Shown here in pieces: positions 16,952-24,499 of a stretch of 40,737 nt of DNA. The position numbers were made by a program, and so were the translations under genes. Under the pieces are notes generated by a model. That model saw only the letters and a program-made list of their open reading frames with translations. It did not search any database and was not told the origin of the DNA. Location: the NCBI GenBank assembly GCA_017396555.1, contig JAFQLS010000012.1:1-40737 (forward strand). The letters run 5' to 3'. The stretch's first letter is position 1; each line of letters opens with the position of its first letter. The stretch comes from Lachnospiraceae bacterium (lineage in GTDB: Bacteria; Bacillota; Clostridia; Lachnospirales; Lachnospiraceae).

Positions 16952-18097
16952 TTATAAGAATATAGCCATAAATGTACCGGCTGCTACAGCTGTACCGATA
17001 ACACCGGCTACGTTTGGTCCCATCGCATGCATCAAAAGGAAATTACTTGGGTCTGCTTCAGCACCAACCTTCTGAGATACTCTGGCCGCCATCGGAACTG
17101 CAGATACACCTGCCGAGCCAATAAGTGGATTAATCTTTCCACCTGATAATTTACACATAATCTTACCGATAATTACACCTGATGCTGTACCAAAAGCAAA
17201 CGCTGCAAGTCCAAGTACTACAATCTTAATTGTATCTATATTAAGAAAAGCTTCCGCACTTGTTGTAGCTCCAACACTAGTACCAAGCAAAATAACTACT
17301 ATGTACATAAGAGCATTAGATGCTGTCTCTGTAAGCTGTTTAACAACTCCTGATTCCCTAAATAAGTTACCAAGCATAAGCATACCTACAAGTGGTGCTG
17401 TATCCGGTAAAATCATAGTTACTACAATTGTTACCACGATAGGGAACAAAATTTTCTCTAACTTAGAAACAGGTCTTAACTGTTCCATCTTGATTTTTCT
17501 TTCCTTCTCTGTAGTTAATAATTTCATAATTGGTGGCTGAATAATAGGAACAAGTGACATATACGAATATGCCGCAACTGCAATCGGTCCCATCAAGCCT
17601 GTCTGACCAAGCTTACCGGCAAGGAAGATAGATGTAGGTCCATCTGCACCACCTATAATTGAAATAGCCGCTGCTGCCTTGTCATTAAAGCCCATAAAAA
17701 TAGCTAAAAAATAAGCTACATATATACCAAACTGTGCTGCCGCACCCATTAAAAAGCTCTTAGGATTGGCAATCAAAGGTCCAAAATCTGTCATCGCACC
17801 AACACCAAGGAAAATAAGTGATGGCATAATACTCCATTCATCAAGCAAATAGAAGTAATGCAATAATCCTCCTACTCCATTCTCTGACTCAGCCGGACTA
17901 AGCATAATATCAGGGAACATATTAACTAAAAGCATACCAAATGCAATCGGAACAAGGAGAAGGGGTTCATATTCTTTTTTAATTGCTAAATATAAGAAAA
18001 TACATGCTACAACAATCATAATATAATTTCCGACTGTTAAGTTAAAAAAAGCTGATTGATGTATAAGATTTCCAAGTGTATCTATTACGTAATCCAT
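16952..18097 (-). CDS. oadB: Na+-translocating decarboxylase beta subunit
   Basis: 381 residues, strongly hydrophobic, about nine to eleven membrane segments. It removes CO2 from carboxybiotin and pumps Na+ out. Conserved family stretches are visible: FLGVGAMTDFGPL, SIIGGADGPTSIFLA (with the functionally important Asp) and a C-terminal NFLLMHAMGPNVAGVIG. AAAGGGTG precedes the ATG. It is the single membrane pump in a cluster with two different carboxyltransferases, so it probably serves both. It lies 20 bases before the oadA-like gene. Confidence 0.95.
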   Translation of the reverse strand: MDYVIDTLGNLIHQSAFFNLTVGNYIMIVVACIFLYLAIKKEYEPLLLVPIAFGMLLVNMFPDIMLSPAESENGVGGLLHYFYLLDEWSIMPSLIFLGVGAMTDFGPLIANPKSFLMGAAAQFGIYVAYFLAIFMGFNDKAAAAISIIGGADGPTSIFLAGKLGQTGLMGPIAVAAYSYMSLVPIIQPPIMKLLTTEKERKIKMEQLRPVSKLEKILFPIVVTIVVTMILPDTAPLVGMLMLGNLFRESGVVKQLTETASNALMYIVVILLGTSVGATTSAEAFLNIDTIKIVVLGLAAFAFGTASGVIIGKIMCKLSGGKINPLIGSAGVSAVPMAARVSQKVGAEADPSNFLLMHAMGPNVAGVIGTAVAAGTFMAIFL

Positions 18098-18160
18098 TAT
18101 TACACCCTTTGCAAAATTCTTAATTCTGCTTTCCTTTCTAAAATATAGTAGGTATTGCTA

Positions 18161-18526
18161 TTAGTTTAAAGAAGCTAACATATCTCCAGCTTCAACAGTT
18201 GCACCCTCTTTTGTATTAATGCTGGCAATTACACCATCTTGTGGAGCTACAATTTCATTTTCCATCTTCATAGCCTCTAAGACAATAATTGCATCACCCT
18301 TCTTAACCGAATCACCAACTTTAGACTTAACTGCTAAAATCTTACCTGGCATTGGAGCATTAACCTTAATGCTTCCCTCGCTACCTGTCGCAACCGGTGC
18401 CGCTGTCTTTGGAGCCTGTGCAACTGGTGTTGCTGCTCTTGCAACTACGGGTGCTGAAGCTACTCCTGTCTCTTCAACTGTTACATCATATACATTTCCG
18501 TTAACTGTTATTGTATAATTCTTCAT
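18161..18526 (-). CDS. Biotin carboxyl carrier protein of the decarboxylase
   Basis: 121 residues. The C-terminal half (about 52-121) is a biotinyl domain with EAMKMEN; biotin would be attached to K87. Between a short N-terminal part and this domain is an Ala/Pro-rich flexible linker (about 23-50) that lets the biotin swing between the carboxyltransferases and the membrane pump. It resembles MmdC/GcdC-type carriers. AGGAGG precedes the ATG. Middle gene of the operon, 19 bases after the OadG-like gene. Confidence 0.95.
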   Translation of the reverse strand: MKNYTITVNGNVYDVTVEETGVASAPVVARAATPVAQAPKTAAPVATGSEGSIKVNAPMPGKILAVKSKVGDSVKKGDAIIVLEAMKMENEIVAPQDGVIASINTKEGATVEAGDMLASLN

Positions 18527-18545
18527 TTTTAAATCCTCCTATCAC

Positions 18546-19358
18546 TTATGCCTTACGCCATTTATTCTGACGCTTATTAATCGAACGAACTACAAAGCTG
18601 TCTGTAGATGTTCCTTCATATTCTGCAATTGCAGCAGCAATAACTGCTACTAATTCTAAATCATCCGTAAGATTTTGATTCTCTTCTCTTTCAACAATCT
18701 GTGCAATCGTATTATCAATTGCATTATTGTCTTTTGCTTTAAGTTTTGCTTCTTTTTTAGCTTTTCTTCTTTCACTCATTTTCTCAAATACAGAAACATA
18801 TTTGAACAATGAAATAATAAATGCTATAAGGATTAATACGGCAAATACTGTAAACAAACCTATAAGCGTATTACGGGCAGCATCTGTTAATGCTTCACTA
18901 AGACTTTTCTTTTCTGTAACAACAACCTTTTCTACAGCAAAATCATATGCATATAAGCCATCGTTAAATTCGCGATAATCCATTGTCATCTTCAAATTCG
19001 CTTTTTCAAACGAGCCAACAACAATAACATTTAAATGATCATCACATTCTTCTATTGTAGTCTCTATGTCTGCTTCCGAATTAAACTTTCCCAATTCTCC
19101 GTTAACATCCTTAATTGCCTGAATTGCTCTCTGATAAACAAAATCAAGTGCCTGGCCATTATTTCCATAGTTACATACATAATCTAATTCAAAATCAGAA
19201 AATTCCGTATATGGAGCAAACTGCTCAAATAATGTTTCCGCATCTTCCTTAATTGTTTTTTCATCATATTCAATAGAAAATTCTTCAGCAAATGACAAAG
19301 TGTTAAAAGAGAGAATCATAACGAATGCAATTAGTAAAAAACTTTTGATTTTTTTCAT
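18546..19358 (-). CDS. OadG-family subunit with secreted N-terminal domain
   Basis: 270 residues. A signal peptide (MKKIKSFLLIAFVMILSF..., likely cut after LSFA) leads into a roughly 140-residue extracytoplasmic domain, then one membrane span at about 165-187 (TLIGLFTVFAVLILIAF...) and a charged cytoplasmic tail ending with LVAVIAAAIAEYEG and SFVVRSINKR, the mark of OadG-type gamma subunits. Classic OadG is only about 85 residues; the outside domain looks like those labelled DUF3887 in Lachnospiraceae (inference). ATG 19358 is chosen because AGAGGAAC lies just upstream and a signal peptide begins there; the longer frame overlaps the carboxyltransferase gene. The gamma subunit probably holds the pump complex together. 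Confidence 0.85.
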   Translation of the reverse strand: MKKIKSFLLIAFVMILSFNTLSFAEEFSIEYDEKTIKEDAETLFEQFAPYTEFSDFELDYVCNYGNNGQALDFVYQRAIQAIKDVNGELGKFNSEADIETTIEECDDHLNVIVVGSFEKANLKMTMDYREFNDGLYAYDFAVEKVVVTEKKSLSEALTDAARNTLIGLFTVFAVLILIAFIISLFKYVSVFEKMSERRKAKKEAKLKAKDNNAIDNTIAQIVEREENQNLTDDLELVAVIAAAIAEYEGTSTDSFVVRSINKRQNKWRKA

Positions 19359-19374
19359 AATTGTTCCTCTCTTC

Positions 19375-20826
19375 CTAAACCGTTCCATGCTTCTTTGCCG
19401 GACGTTCCTCTCTTTTTGCATATAACATCTCAAATGCAGCAATCACATATTTTCTTGTATCAGCAGGAGAAATAATTGTATCTACATATCCTCTCTTTGC
19501 TGCCGACATAATATTAGACTGAAGCGAATCATATTCAGCAGCCTTTTCATTTATCAATGCAACTGCGTCATCTGATACATTAATCTCATCTGCATACATA
19601 ATTCTTGCAGCAGATTTTGAATCCATCATACCAATCTTAGCATCTGTCCATGCATAAACAACATCTGCTCCTATTGACTTGCTATTCATAATTACATATG
19701 GTGTGCCCATAGCACTACCAATAACCACATTAACCTTTGGAACTGTTGCGTTTGCAAATGCGTATGTAAGCTTAGCTGCAGCTTTCATCATCTTCTTTTC
19801 ACTGCATTCACAAGCTTTAAAGCCTTCAACATTAGTAAGTGTTAATACCGGTATATTAAATGCATCACAAAACTCTACAAATTCTGTAGCTTTCTGACAA
19901 GCACAAGGTGATAATTTTGCTTCAAATTCTCCAACAAGATTCATTTCTTCATCATACACCTTAGTTCTGTTTGCAACAGCACCAACTGTAATACCATTTA
20001 ATTTAATAAATCCTGTCACCATGCTTTTTGCAAAACCTTCTTTAACCTGAATTAATAGGTTATTATCAGAAATATTTGCAAGAGCTATAGCTGTATCCTC
20101 TGCACAATTAGAAAGCTCAGCACAAACTCTATTAATATCATCTGTACATTCTCCATAGATATCATCATCTTCGTTATTTGCCGGTAATATAGATACTATT
20201 TCTCTAATTCTATTAATTATAGAAGCTTCATCTGCAATATAATCAGCATTTCCTGCTTCATATTGGAACTTAGCTGATGCTGTATCGCATTTCGAAGCAT
20301 TATTTCCTTCGATTGTATTTGGTGAATTAATAAATAATTTACCATTATTTTCCTCTACCAGAGTATAATCTGTAAGTCCTGCAAAAACTCCAAGACCTCC
20401 ACCACAATTACCAAACACCGCTGTAATCTGAGGTATAACTCCAGACGCAAGTGTCTGTTTCATATAAATCTCACCGAATGCATTAAGAGCATCTGTTGAT
20501 TCCTGTAATCTAATACCTGCGCAATCTACAAGACCAATCACAGGTGCACCCATTTTCATTGCCATATCATATAATCTGACAATCTTCTTAGCATGCATTT
20601 CTCCAATAGAACCGCCCATTACTTCAGCATCCTGACTATATACATAGACAAGATTTCCGTTAATCACACCGTAACCTGTAACAACGCCGTCTGATGGAGT
20701 ATTTTTTTCTGCAATGTTAAAATCTGTACTTCTTGCTGTAACAAGAGCACCTATCTCAACAAAACTATTATCATCAAGTAAAGCTTCTATTCTCTTACTT
20801 GCTGACTTATTCGCTGTATTACTCAT
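19375..20826 (-). CDS. Divergent acyl-CoA-type carboxyltransferase (MmdA-like)
   Basis: 483 residues, two crotonase-like halves as in methylmalonyl-CoA decarboxylase alpha and propionyl-CoA carboxylase beta. N-terminal half: GGSIGEMHAKKIVRLYDMA, GAPVIGLVDCAGIRLQES and GNCGGGLGVFAG. C-terminal half: NVEGFKACECSEKK, GSAMGTPYVIMNSKSIGADV. Several sites that are usually fixed differ: DSGGARIQEG reads DCAGIRLQES, GPCAGGAVYSPA reads GNCGGGLGVFAG, the DVPGF loop reads NVEGF, and the second oxyanion site (AYGGAY) reads AMGTPY. Substrate is thus unclear. First gene of the operon, CGGAGGG before the ATG, 16 bases before the OadG-like gene. Confidence 0.85.
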   Translation of the reverse strand: MSNTANKSASKRIEALLDDNSFVEIGALVTARSTDFNIAEKNTPSDGVVTGYGVINGNLVYVYSQDAEVMGGSIGEMHAKKIVRLYDMAMKMGAPVIGLVDCAGIRLQESTDALNAFGEIYMKQTLASGVIPQITAVFGNCGGGLGVFAGLTDYTLVEENNGKLFINSPNTIEGNNASKCDTASAKFQYEAGNADYIADEASIINRIREIVSILPANNEDDDIYGECTDDINRVCAELSNCAEDTAIALANISDNNLLIQVKEGFAKSMVTGFIKLNGITVGAVANRTKVYDEEMNLVGEFEAKLSPCACQKATEFVEFCDAFNIPVLTLTNVEGFKACECSEKKMMKAAAKLTYAFANATVPKVNVVIGSAMGTPYVIMNSKSIGADVVYAWTDAKIGMMDSKSAARIMYADEINVSDDAVALINEKAAEYDSLQSNIMSAAKRGYVDTIISPADTRKYVIAAFEMLYAKREERPAKKHGTV

Positions 20827-20868
20827 AATTCAGCCCTCCGTTTTTCTAAAAAATATCCAAATATATGC

Positions 20869-20904
20869 CAATATAATTATATTGTTTAACATAAAAAAAA
20901 GCAA
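20869..20904 (-). promoter_or_regulatory. Candidate promoter of the decarboxylase operon
   Basis: On the minus strand TTGCTT (plus 20899-20904), a 17-base spacer and a perfect TATAAT (plus 20876-20881) lie about 50 bases before the first gene of the operon. The -10 is inside a perfect 16-bp palindrome CAATATAATTATATTG (20869-20884), which could be a regulator site over the promoter. The -35 is weak (three of six). The T8 run at 20892-20899 may help end the preceding carboxypeptidase transcript, but I see no strong hairpin there. Confidence 0.5.
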
Positions 20905-20927
20905 GCTAATTATGTACATTTTTATTT

Positions 20928-22067
20928 TCAAAAAAGCACTTTATTTAATACATTTTGAACACACCATCTATATCCTTTTCTTTCTACATATATATTACTT
21001 AAAAGTGGTACTGAACAATACTTTTTACCGTTTATCATATAGTTTATTTCCCCAACAATATCTCCTTTATTAACCGGTGCATTCACAGTATCCTTTATAT
21101 TATACTCCAGTTCAATTTTTTCATTAGCATTTATCAAAATTCCTCCTTCCGGTAATTTTCCTATTTCTATATCCACACAATCCTTAACACCATCAATTAC
21201 AGATACATTTTTCATTCTATTCATATCAATTTCCAAATCCGAATATTTTACACGAATATAATTTTCTTTTGCGTAACTAAGTAGCTTTCTACAATCAATC
21301 CATTTCTTATTTTTTGCCGGTGGCCATCCACATGCAAGTAACGAAACCACAAATCTTCTCCCCTCATCCTCACAGGCGCAAACATAACAATATCCCGCCT
21401 TCGAGGTAAAGCCTGTTTTTCCAGAAATAACACCTACATTTTCTCTAAGCAAAGCATTTTTGTTATTAACAGTATAAGATGACTTACCCTCCAAATCTAC
21501 AAAACTATGTGTAAGTGTAGAGGTAATTTCCAAAAATTTATCATTATTCATACAGTATTTCATAATCAAAGCCAAATCATAAGCCGTTGTTGAATGTATT
21601 CCATTTTCATTTTCTCCATCTAATCCATTCGGTGTGACAAAATTTGTATTATAACATCCCAATTCTCGTGCTTTTTCATTCATAAGCTTCGAAAATTTTT
21701 CAACATTACCGGATATATGTTCAGCAATGGCCACAGCTGAATCGTTGTGCGACTCCAACATTAACGAAAATAACAAATCTTTTAAATAAAATTTTTGCCC
21801 TTCTTTTATATTTAACTGAACATCCGGCATACCGGATGCATATTTAGAAACTGTTACTATATCATCCATTTCACAATTTTCAATAGCTAGAATACAGGTC
21901 AAAATCTTCGTAGTACTTGCATTCGGCAGTATATTATTTTCATTTTTACCAACTAACACCCTTCCACTTTCAGCATCAATAACAACTGCCGAAATAGAAT
22001 TTAGTACATTAACGTCAAACGAATTTAATGTTGCCATAATCATTAAATTCAGAATAAATTTATACAT
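20928..22067 (-). CDS. D-alanyl-D-alanine carboxypeptidase (PBP5/DacF type)
   Basis: 379 residues. Serine peptidase S11 that trims the terminal D-Ala of peptidoglycan stem peptides outside the membrane. Active-site motifs: STTK (S51, K54), SHN (106-108; many relatives have SGN or SAN) and KTG (217-219). A C-terminal beta domain follows from about 285. The N-terminal 28 residues are hydrophobic but a weak signal peptide. I chose ATG 22067 because GGAGAT lies 6 bases upstream; the ATG at 22079 overlaps that site and has none of its own. A second PBP5-type enzyme is at 28283-29449. It stands between the sugar transporter and the decarboxylase operon and is probably transcribed alone. Confidence 0.9.
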   Translation of the reverse strand: MYKFILNLMIMATLNSFDVNVLNSISAVVIDAESGRVLVGKNENNILPNASTTKILTCILAIENCEMDDIVTVSKYASGMPDVQLNIKEGQKFYLKDLLFSLMLESHNDSAVAIAEHISGNVEKFSKLMNEKARELGCYNTNFVTPNGLDGENENGIHSTTAYDLALIMKYCMNNDKFLEITSTLTHSFVDLEGKSSYTVNNKNALLRENVGVISGKTGFTSKAGYCYVCACEDEGRRFVVSLLACGWPPAKNKKWIDCRKLLSYAKENYIRVKYSDLEIDMNRMKNVSVIDGVKDCVDIEIGKLPEGGILINANEKIELEYNIKDTVNAPVNKGDIVGEINYMINGKKYCSVPLLSNIYVERKGYRWCVQNVLNKVLF

Positions 22068-22158
22068 ATTTATCTCCATTTATATATTCATCAATAAAAT
22101 ATATGCAACAAAAAACAAGGTATGAGAATCAATTTGTTATTTTCCACAATGCTAAGTA

Positions 22159-22192
22159 TTTTATTGTATAGGAAATTTCCTATACAATAAAA
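22159..22192. repeat. 34-bp perfect palindrome after malG
   Basis: Each arm is TTTTATTGTATAGGAAA and the two arms meet with no spacer. It directly adjoins the malG terminator, sharing its U-run. The core TGTATAGGAAA also appears in the hairpin between malE and malF (24432-24469). It may be a protein-binding site, a second transcription stop or a small repeat unit; not decided by sequence. Confidence 0.85.
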
Positions 22193-22215
22193 AGGCACAC
22201 CCGAAGGTATGCCTT
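22192..22215 (-). terminator. Rho-independent terminator after malG
   Basis: On the minus strand AAGGCATACC and GGTGTGCCTT form a 10-bp stem (one U-G pair) closed by the very stable cUUCGg tetraloop, followed by TTTATTG. It lies 22 bases beyond the malG stop codon and ends the malEFG operon. Confidence 0.92.
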
Positions 22216-22237
22216 AATCTTAAAATATTAAATTCAA

Positions 22238-23080
22238 TTATTCCTTAACAGCTGCACCACCAAGAGATGTTACCATCATATTCTGTGATAAAGCAAAGAA
22301 TATAATAAATGGAATCGCAACAAGTAAAGCACCTGCCGAGAAGTTAGTGAACTCACCCTTCTTACCATCTATGAATGAGAACAATCCCATAGCCAATGTC
22401 TTGTTCGATGGTGAACGAAGAACGTATTTTGGCATAATGTAATCCATCCAAGGACCAGTAAATGTTGTAATAGCAAGGAAAATAACAATTGGTTTAGCAA
22501 TTGGCATTACAACTCTCATAAAGATTGTAAAATGGTTAGCACCATCAATTCTGGCAGCTTCGTCAAGGCTTCGTGGAATTGTATCCAAATAACTCTTAAC
22601 AAGCCATGTGTTATAAGGAATATTACCTGCAACATATACAAGCACTAATCCCCAAAGTGTATCGATACCACCAATTCTTTCAAGAATAACGTAAATAGCA
22701 ACCATTCCGATAAATGAAGGGAAAATCTGTAAAACAAGCATAGCCAACATAAAGCTTCTCTTCATTGTGAAACGGAATCTTGAAAATGTATAAGCACCAA
22801 GACAAGCTATAAATACTGTTGAAATACATGAACCAAAAGCAATAAGCAATGTGTTTACATACCACTTTGGATAGTCAGTACTTTCAAAAATATCAACAAA
22901 ATGCTCTGTTGTAAATCCATTACTAAATGGAATTATATTCAAACTTGCCATTGATGTACCTTCTGAAAAAGCACCACTTAATACAAATACTATAGGATAG
23001 AGTACTATAATAGATAGCACTATACAGAACACATAAGCAAGCACTTTTAAAACTGTTGATTTTGTAGATTGACTTTCCAT
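22238..23080 (-). CDS. malG: Sugar ABC transporter permease, MalG-like
   Basis: 280 residues, six membrane segments as in MalG. The ABC permease EAA loop is SLDEAARIDGANHFTIFMRV...P (near residue 180), the cytoplasmic contact with the ATPase. It ends TSLGGAAVKE, like maltose/oligosaccharide permeases. Its ATG overlaps the malF stop by one base and GGAAGGAG lies upstream, implying coupled translation. Together with MalF it forms the channel for a maltose- or malto-oligosaccharide-like sugar; the exact sugar is inferred from family resemblance. Confidence 0.9.
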   Translation of the reverse strand: MESQSTKSTVLKVLAYVFCIVLSIIVLYPIVFVLSGAFSEGTSMASLNIIPFSNGFTTEHFVDIFESTDYPKWYVNTLLIAFGSCISTVFIACLGAYTFSRFRFTMKRSFMLAMLVLQIFPSFIGMVAIYVILERIGGIDTLWGLVLVYVAGNIPYNTWLVKSYLDTIPRSLDEAARIDGANHFTIFMRVVMPIAKPIVIFLAITTFTGPWMDYIMPKYVLRSPSNKTLAMGLFSFIDGKKGEFTNFSAGALLVAIPFIIFFALSQNMMVTSLGGAAVKE

Positions 23081-24399
23081 TATAATTCTCCTTCCTTAAA
23101 TGATTTTGTATTCATAAAGTTAAAGATAGCAAATGGAGCAAGAACTACAAATACTAAGATTGCTAATACAGCACCATAGTTATACTTCATCTGATCAACC
23201 GTTAACTTGTAAATCCATGTAACAAGGATATCCGTACCGCCGGCAAACGTTCGGTTAGTATCAGCCAACGCAGGACCACCACCTGTCAAGAAGTAAACTG
23301 CACCAAAGTTATTGATGTTGAATGTAAATGACATAATCATAAGAGGTAATGTCTGATAAATTACCAATGGTAATGTAATACTCTTAAATATCTGCCACTT
23401 ATTAGCACCATCAATCTTAGCAGCTTCAAATACATCCGAAGAAATAGCTGTCATTGTACCCATCATAAGTAACATAAAGTATGGGAAACCTGCCCATAAG
23501 TTAACAACTAAACACATAACATTCGGAAGAATACTCTTATCTGTTAACCAAGAAAATCCTGTTCCACCGAATTCTTTTATCATTGCATTAATTGTACCAA
23601 ACTCACCATTAAGTAAGTTCTTCCAAACAAGCATTGAAATAACAGAAGGAACTGCATATGGTAAAATAAAGATAATTCTGAATACCGGTGTTAACTTCAT
23701 CTTTGCTTCATTAAGAATTACAGCAACAAACAAACCTGCAAAATAAGAAGATAATGTAGCAACAAGACCCCAGATAAGTGTCCAAACTGCAACTCTACCA
23801 AAAGCCTCTGTCCATGTAGCATCCCCACCAAACATCGCAGCGAAGTTTTCAAAACCAACCCAGTTGATTGGATTCTTTGGTGGATAATGATATGGAAGCG
23901 AAAAATCAGTAAACGCAACACATGCTGAGAATAAAAGTGGCACAACTACAAAGAATGCAATAAGGATAAATGTTGGTGCAAGACCAAATATAGGGAAAGA
24001 TTTTCCCATTGTTCCAGAAAGCGATTCTCTATTTGTTTTGAGTTTACCTTCATAACAAAATTCTCTATATGTGTTAAGTGCACCTCTTACAGAAATATAA
24101 TAAACAACAGCAAACATACCAATGATTACTAAAGTTATCATACCTTCAATCAACCAGAAGTGCTCATGTGCTCTAACTTCATATGTGTACTGCTCTCTAA
24201 TTTTTCCAAGCAAAACCATTTTTCTTATTCCATCATATAACATTGGTGAACAAACAAGAAAGATGATTTCAACTAAGGCATAGAAAACACCTTTAACATA
24301 CTGCTTAAAATGAACAATATGCGCAAGACCCATAAACAATAATGAAGTTATAAGAACATTTTTTCTTGAAGAACCATCAGTCTGTAATGATGTTCCCAT
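23080..24399 (-). CDS. malF: Sugar ABC transporter permease, MalF-like
   Basis: 439 residues. An extra N-terminal membrane region (about 1-130, with two to three spans) precedes the core permease domain, as in MalF of Gram-positive maltodextrin transporters. The EAA loop reads DVFEAAKIDGANKWQIFKSI. The core starts around FGLAPTFILIAFFVVVPLLF. AGGTGAG precedes the ATG. A 17-bp stem hairpin separates it from malE, the usual position for an mRNA-stabilising or attenuating structure that keeps malE expression above malF and malG. Confidence 0.9.
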   Translation of the reverse strand: MGTSLQTDGSSRKNVLITSLLFMGLAHIVHFKQYVKGVFYALVEIIFLVCSPMLYDGIRKMVLLGKIREQYTYEVRAHEHFWLIEGMITLVIIGMFAVVYYISVRGALNTYREFCYEGKLKTNRESLSGTMGKSFPIFGLAPTFILIAFFVVVPLLFSACVAFTDFSLPYHYPPKNPINWVGFENFAAMFGGDATWTEAFGRVAVWTLIWGLVATLSSYFAGLFVAVILNEAKMKLTPVFRIIFILPYAVPSVISMLVWKNLLNGEFGTINAMIKEFGGTGFSWLTDKSILPNVMCLVVNLWAGFPYFMLLMMGTMTAISSDVFEAAKIDGANKWQIFKSITLPLVIYQTLPLMIMSFTFNINNFGAVYFLTGGGPALADTNRTFAGGTDILVTWIYKLTVDQMKYNYGAVLAILVFVVLAPFAIFNFMNTKSFKEGEL

Positions 24400-24431
24400 A
24401 AACTCACCTAACTTTCTAACATTTTTAGTAT

Positions 24432-24469
24432 TTTATATGGTGTATAGGAAAACCTACACACCATATAAA
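24432..24469 (-). promoter_or_regulatory. Intercistronic hairpin between malE and malF
   Basis: A 17-bp stem (24432-24448 with 24453-24469) with a 4-base loop. One position is A-C on the plus strand but G-U in minus-strand RNA, so the structure is complete only in the transcript. There is no long U-run after it. It probably protects the malE mRNA 3' end or partly stops transcription, giving more binding protein than permease. The TGTATAGGAAA core matches the palindrome after malG. Confidence 0.75.
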
Positions 24470-24499
24470 TATTACTCAAAAATTTACTTTCAAAAAATA

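Noticed and set aside
19359-19442. Longer OadG-like protein overlapping the carboxyltransferase gene.
   Set aside because: A signal peptide and ribosome site mark ATG 19358; the added residues are the upstream gene's 3' end in another frame.
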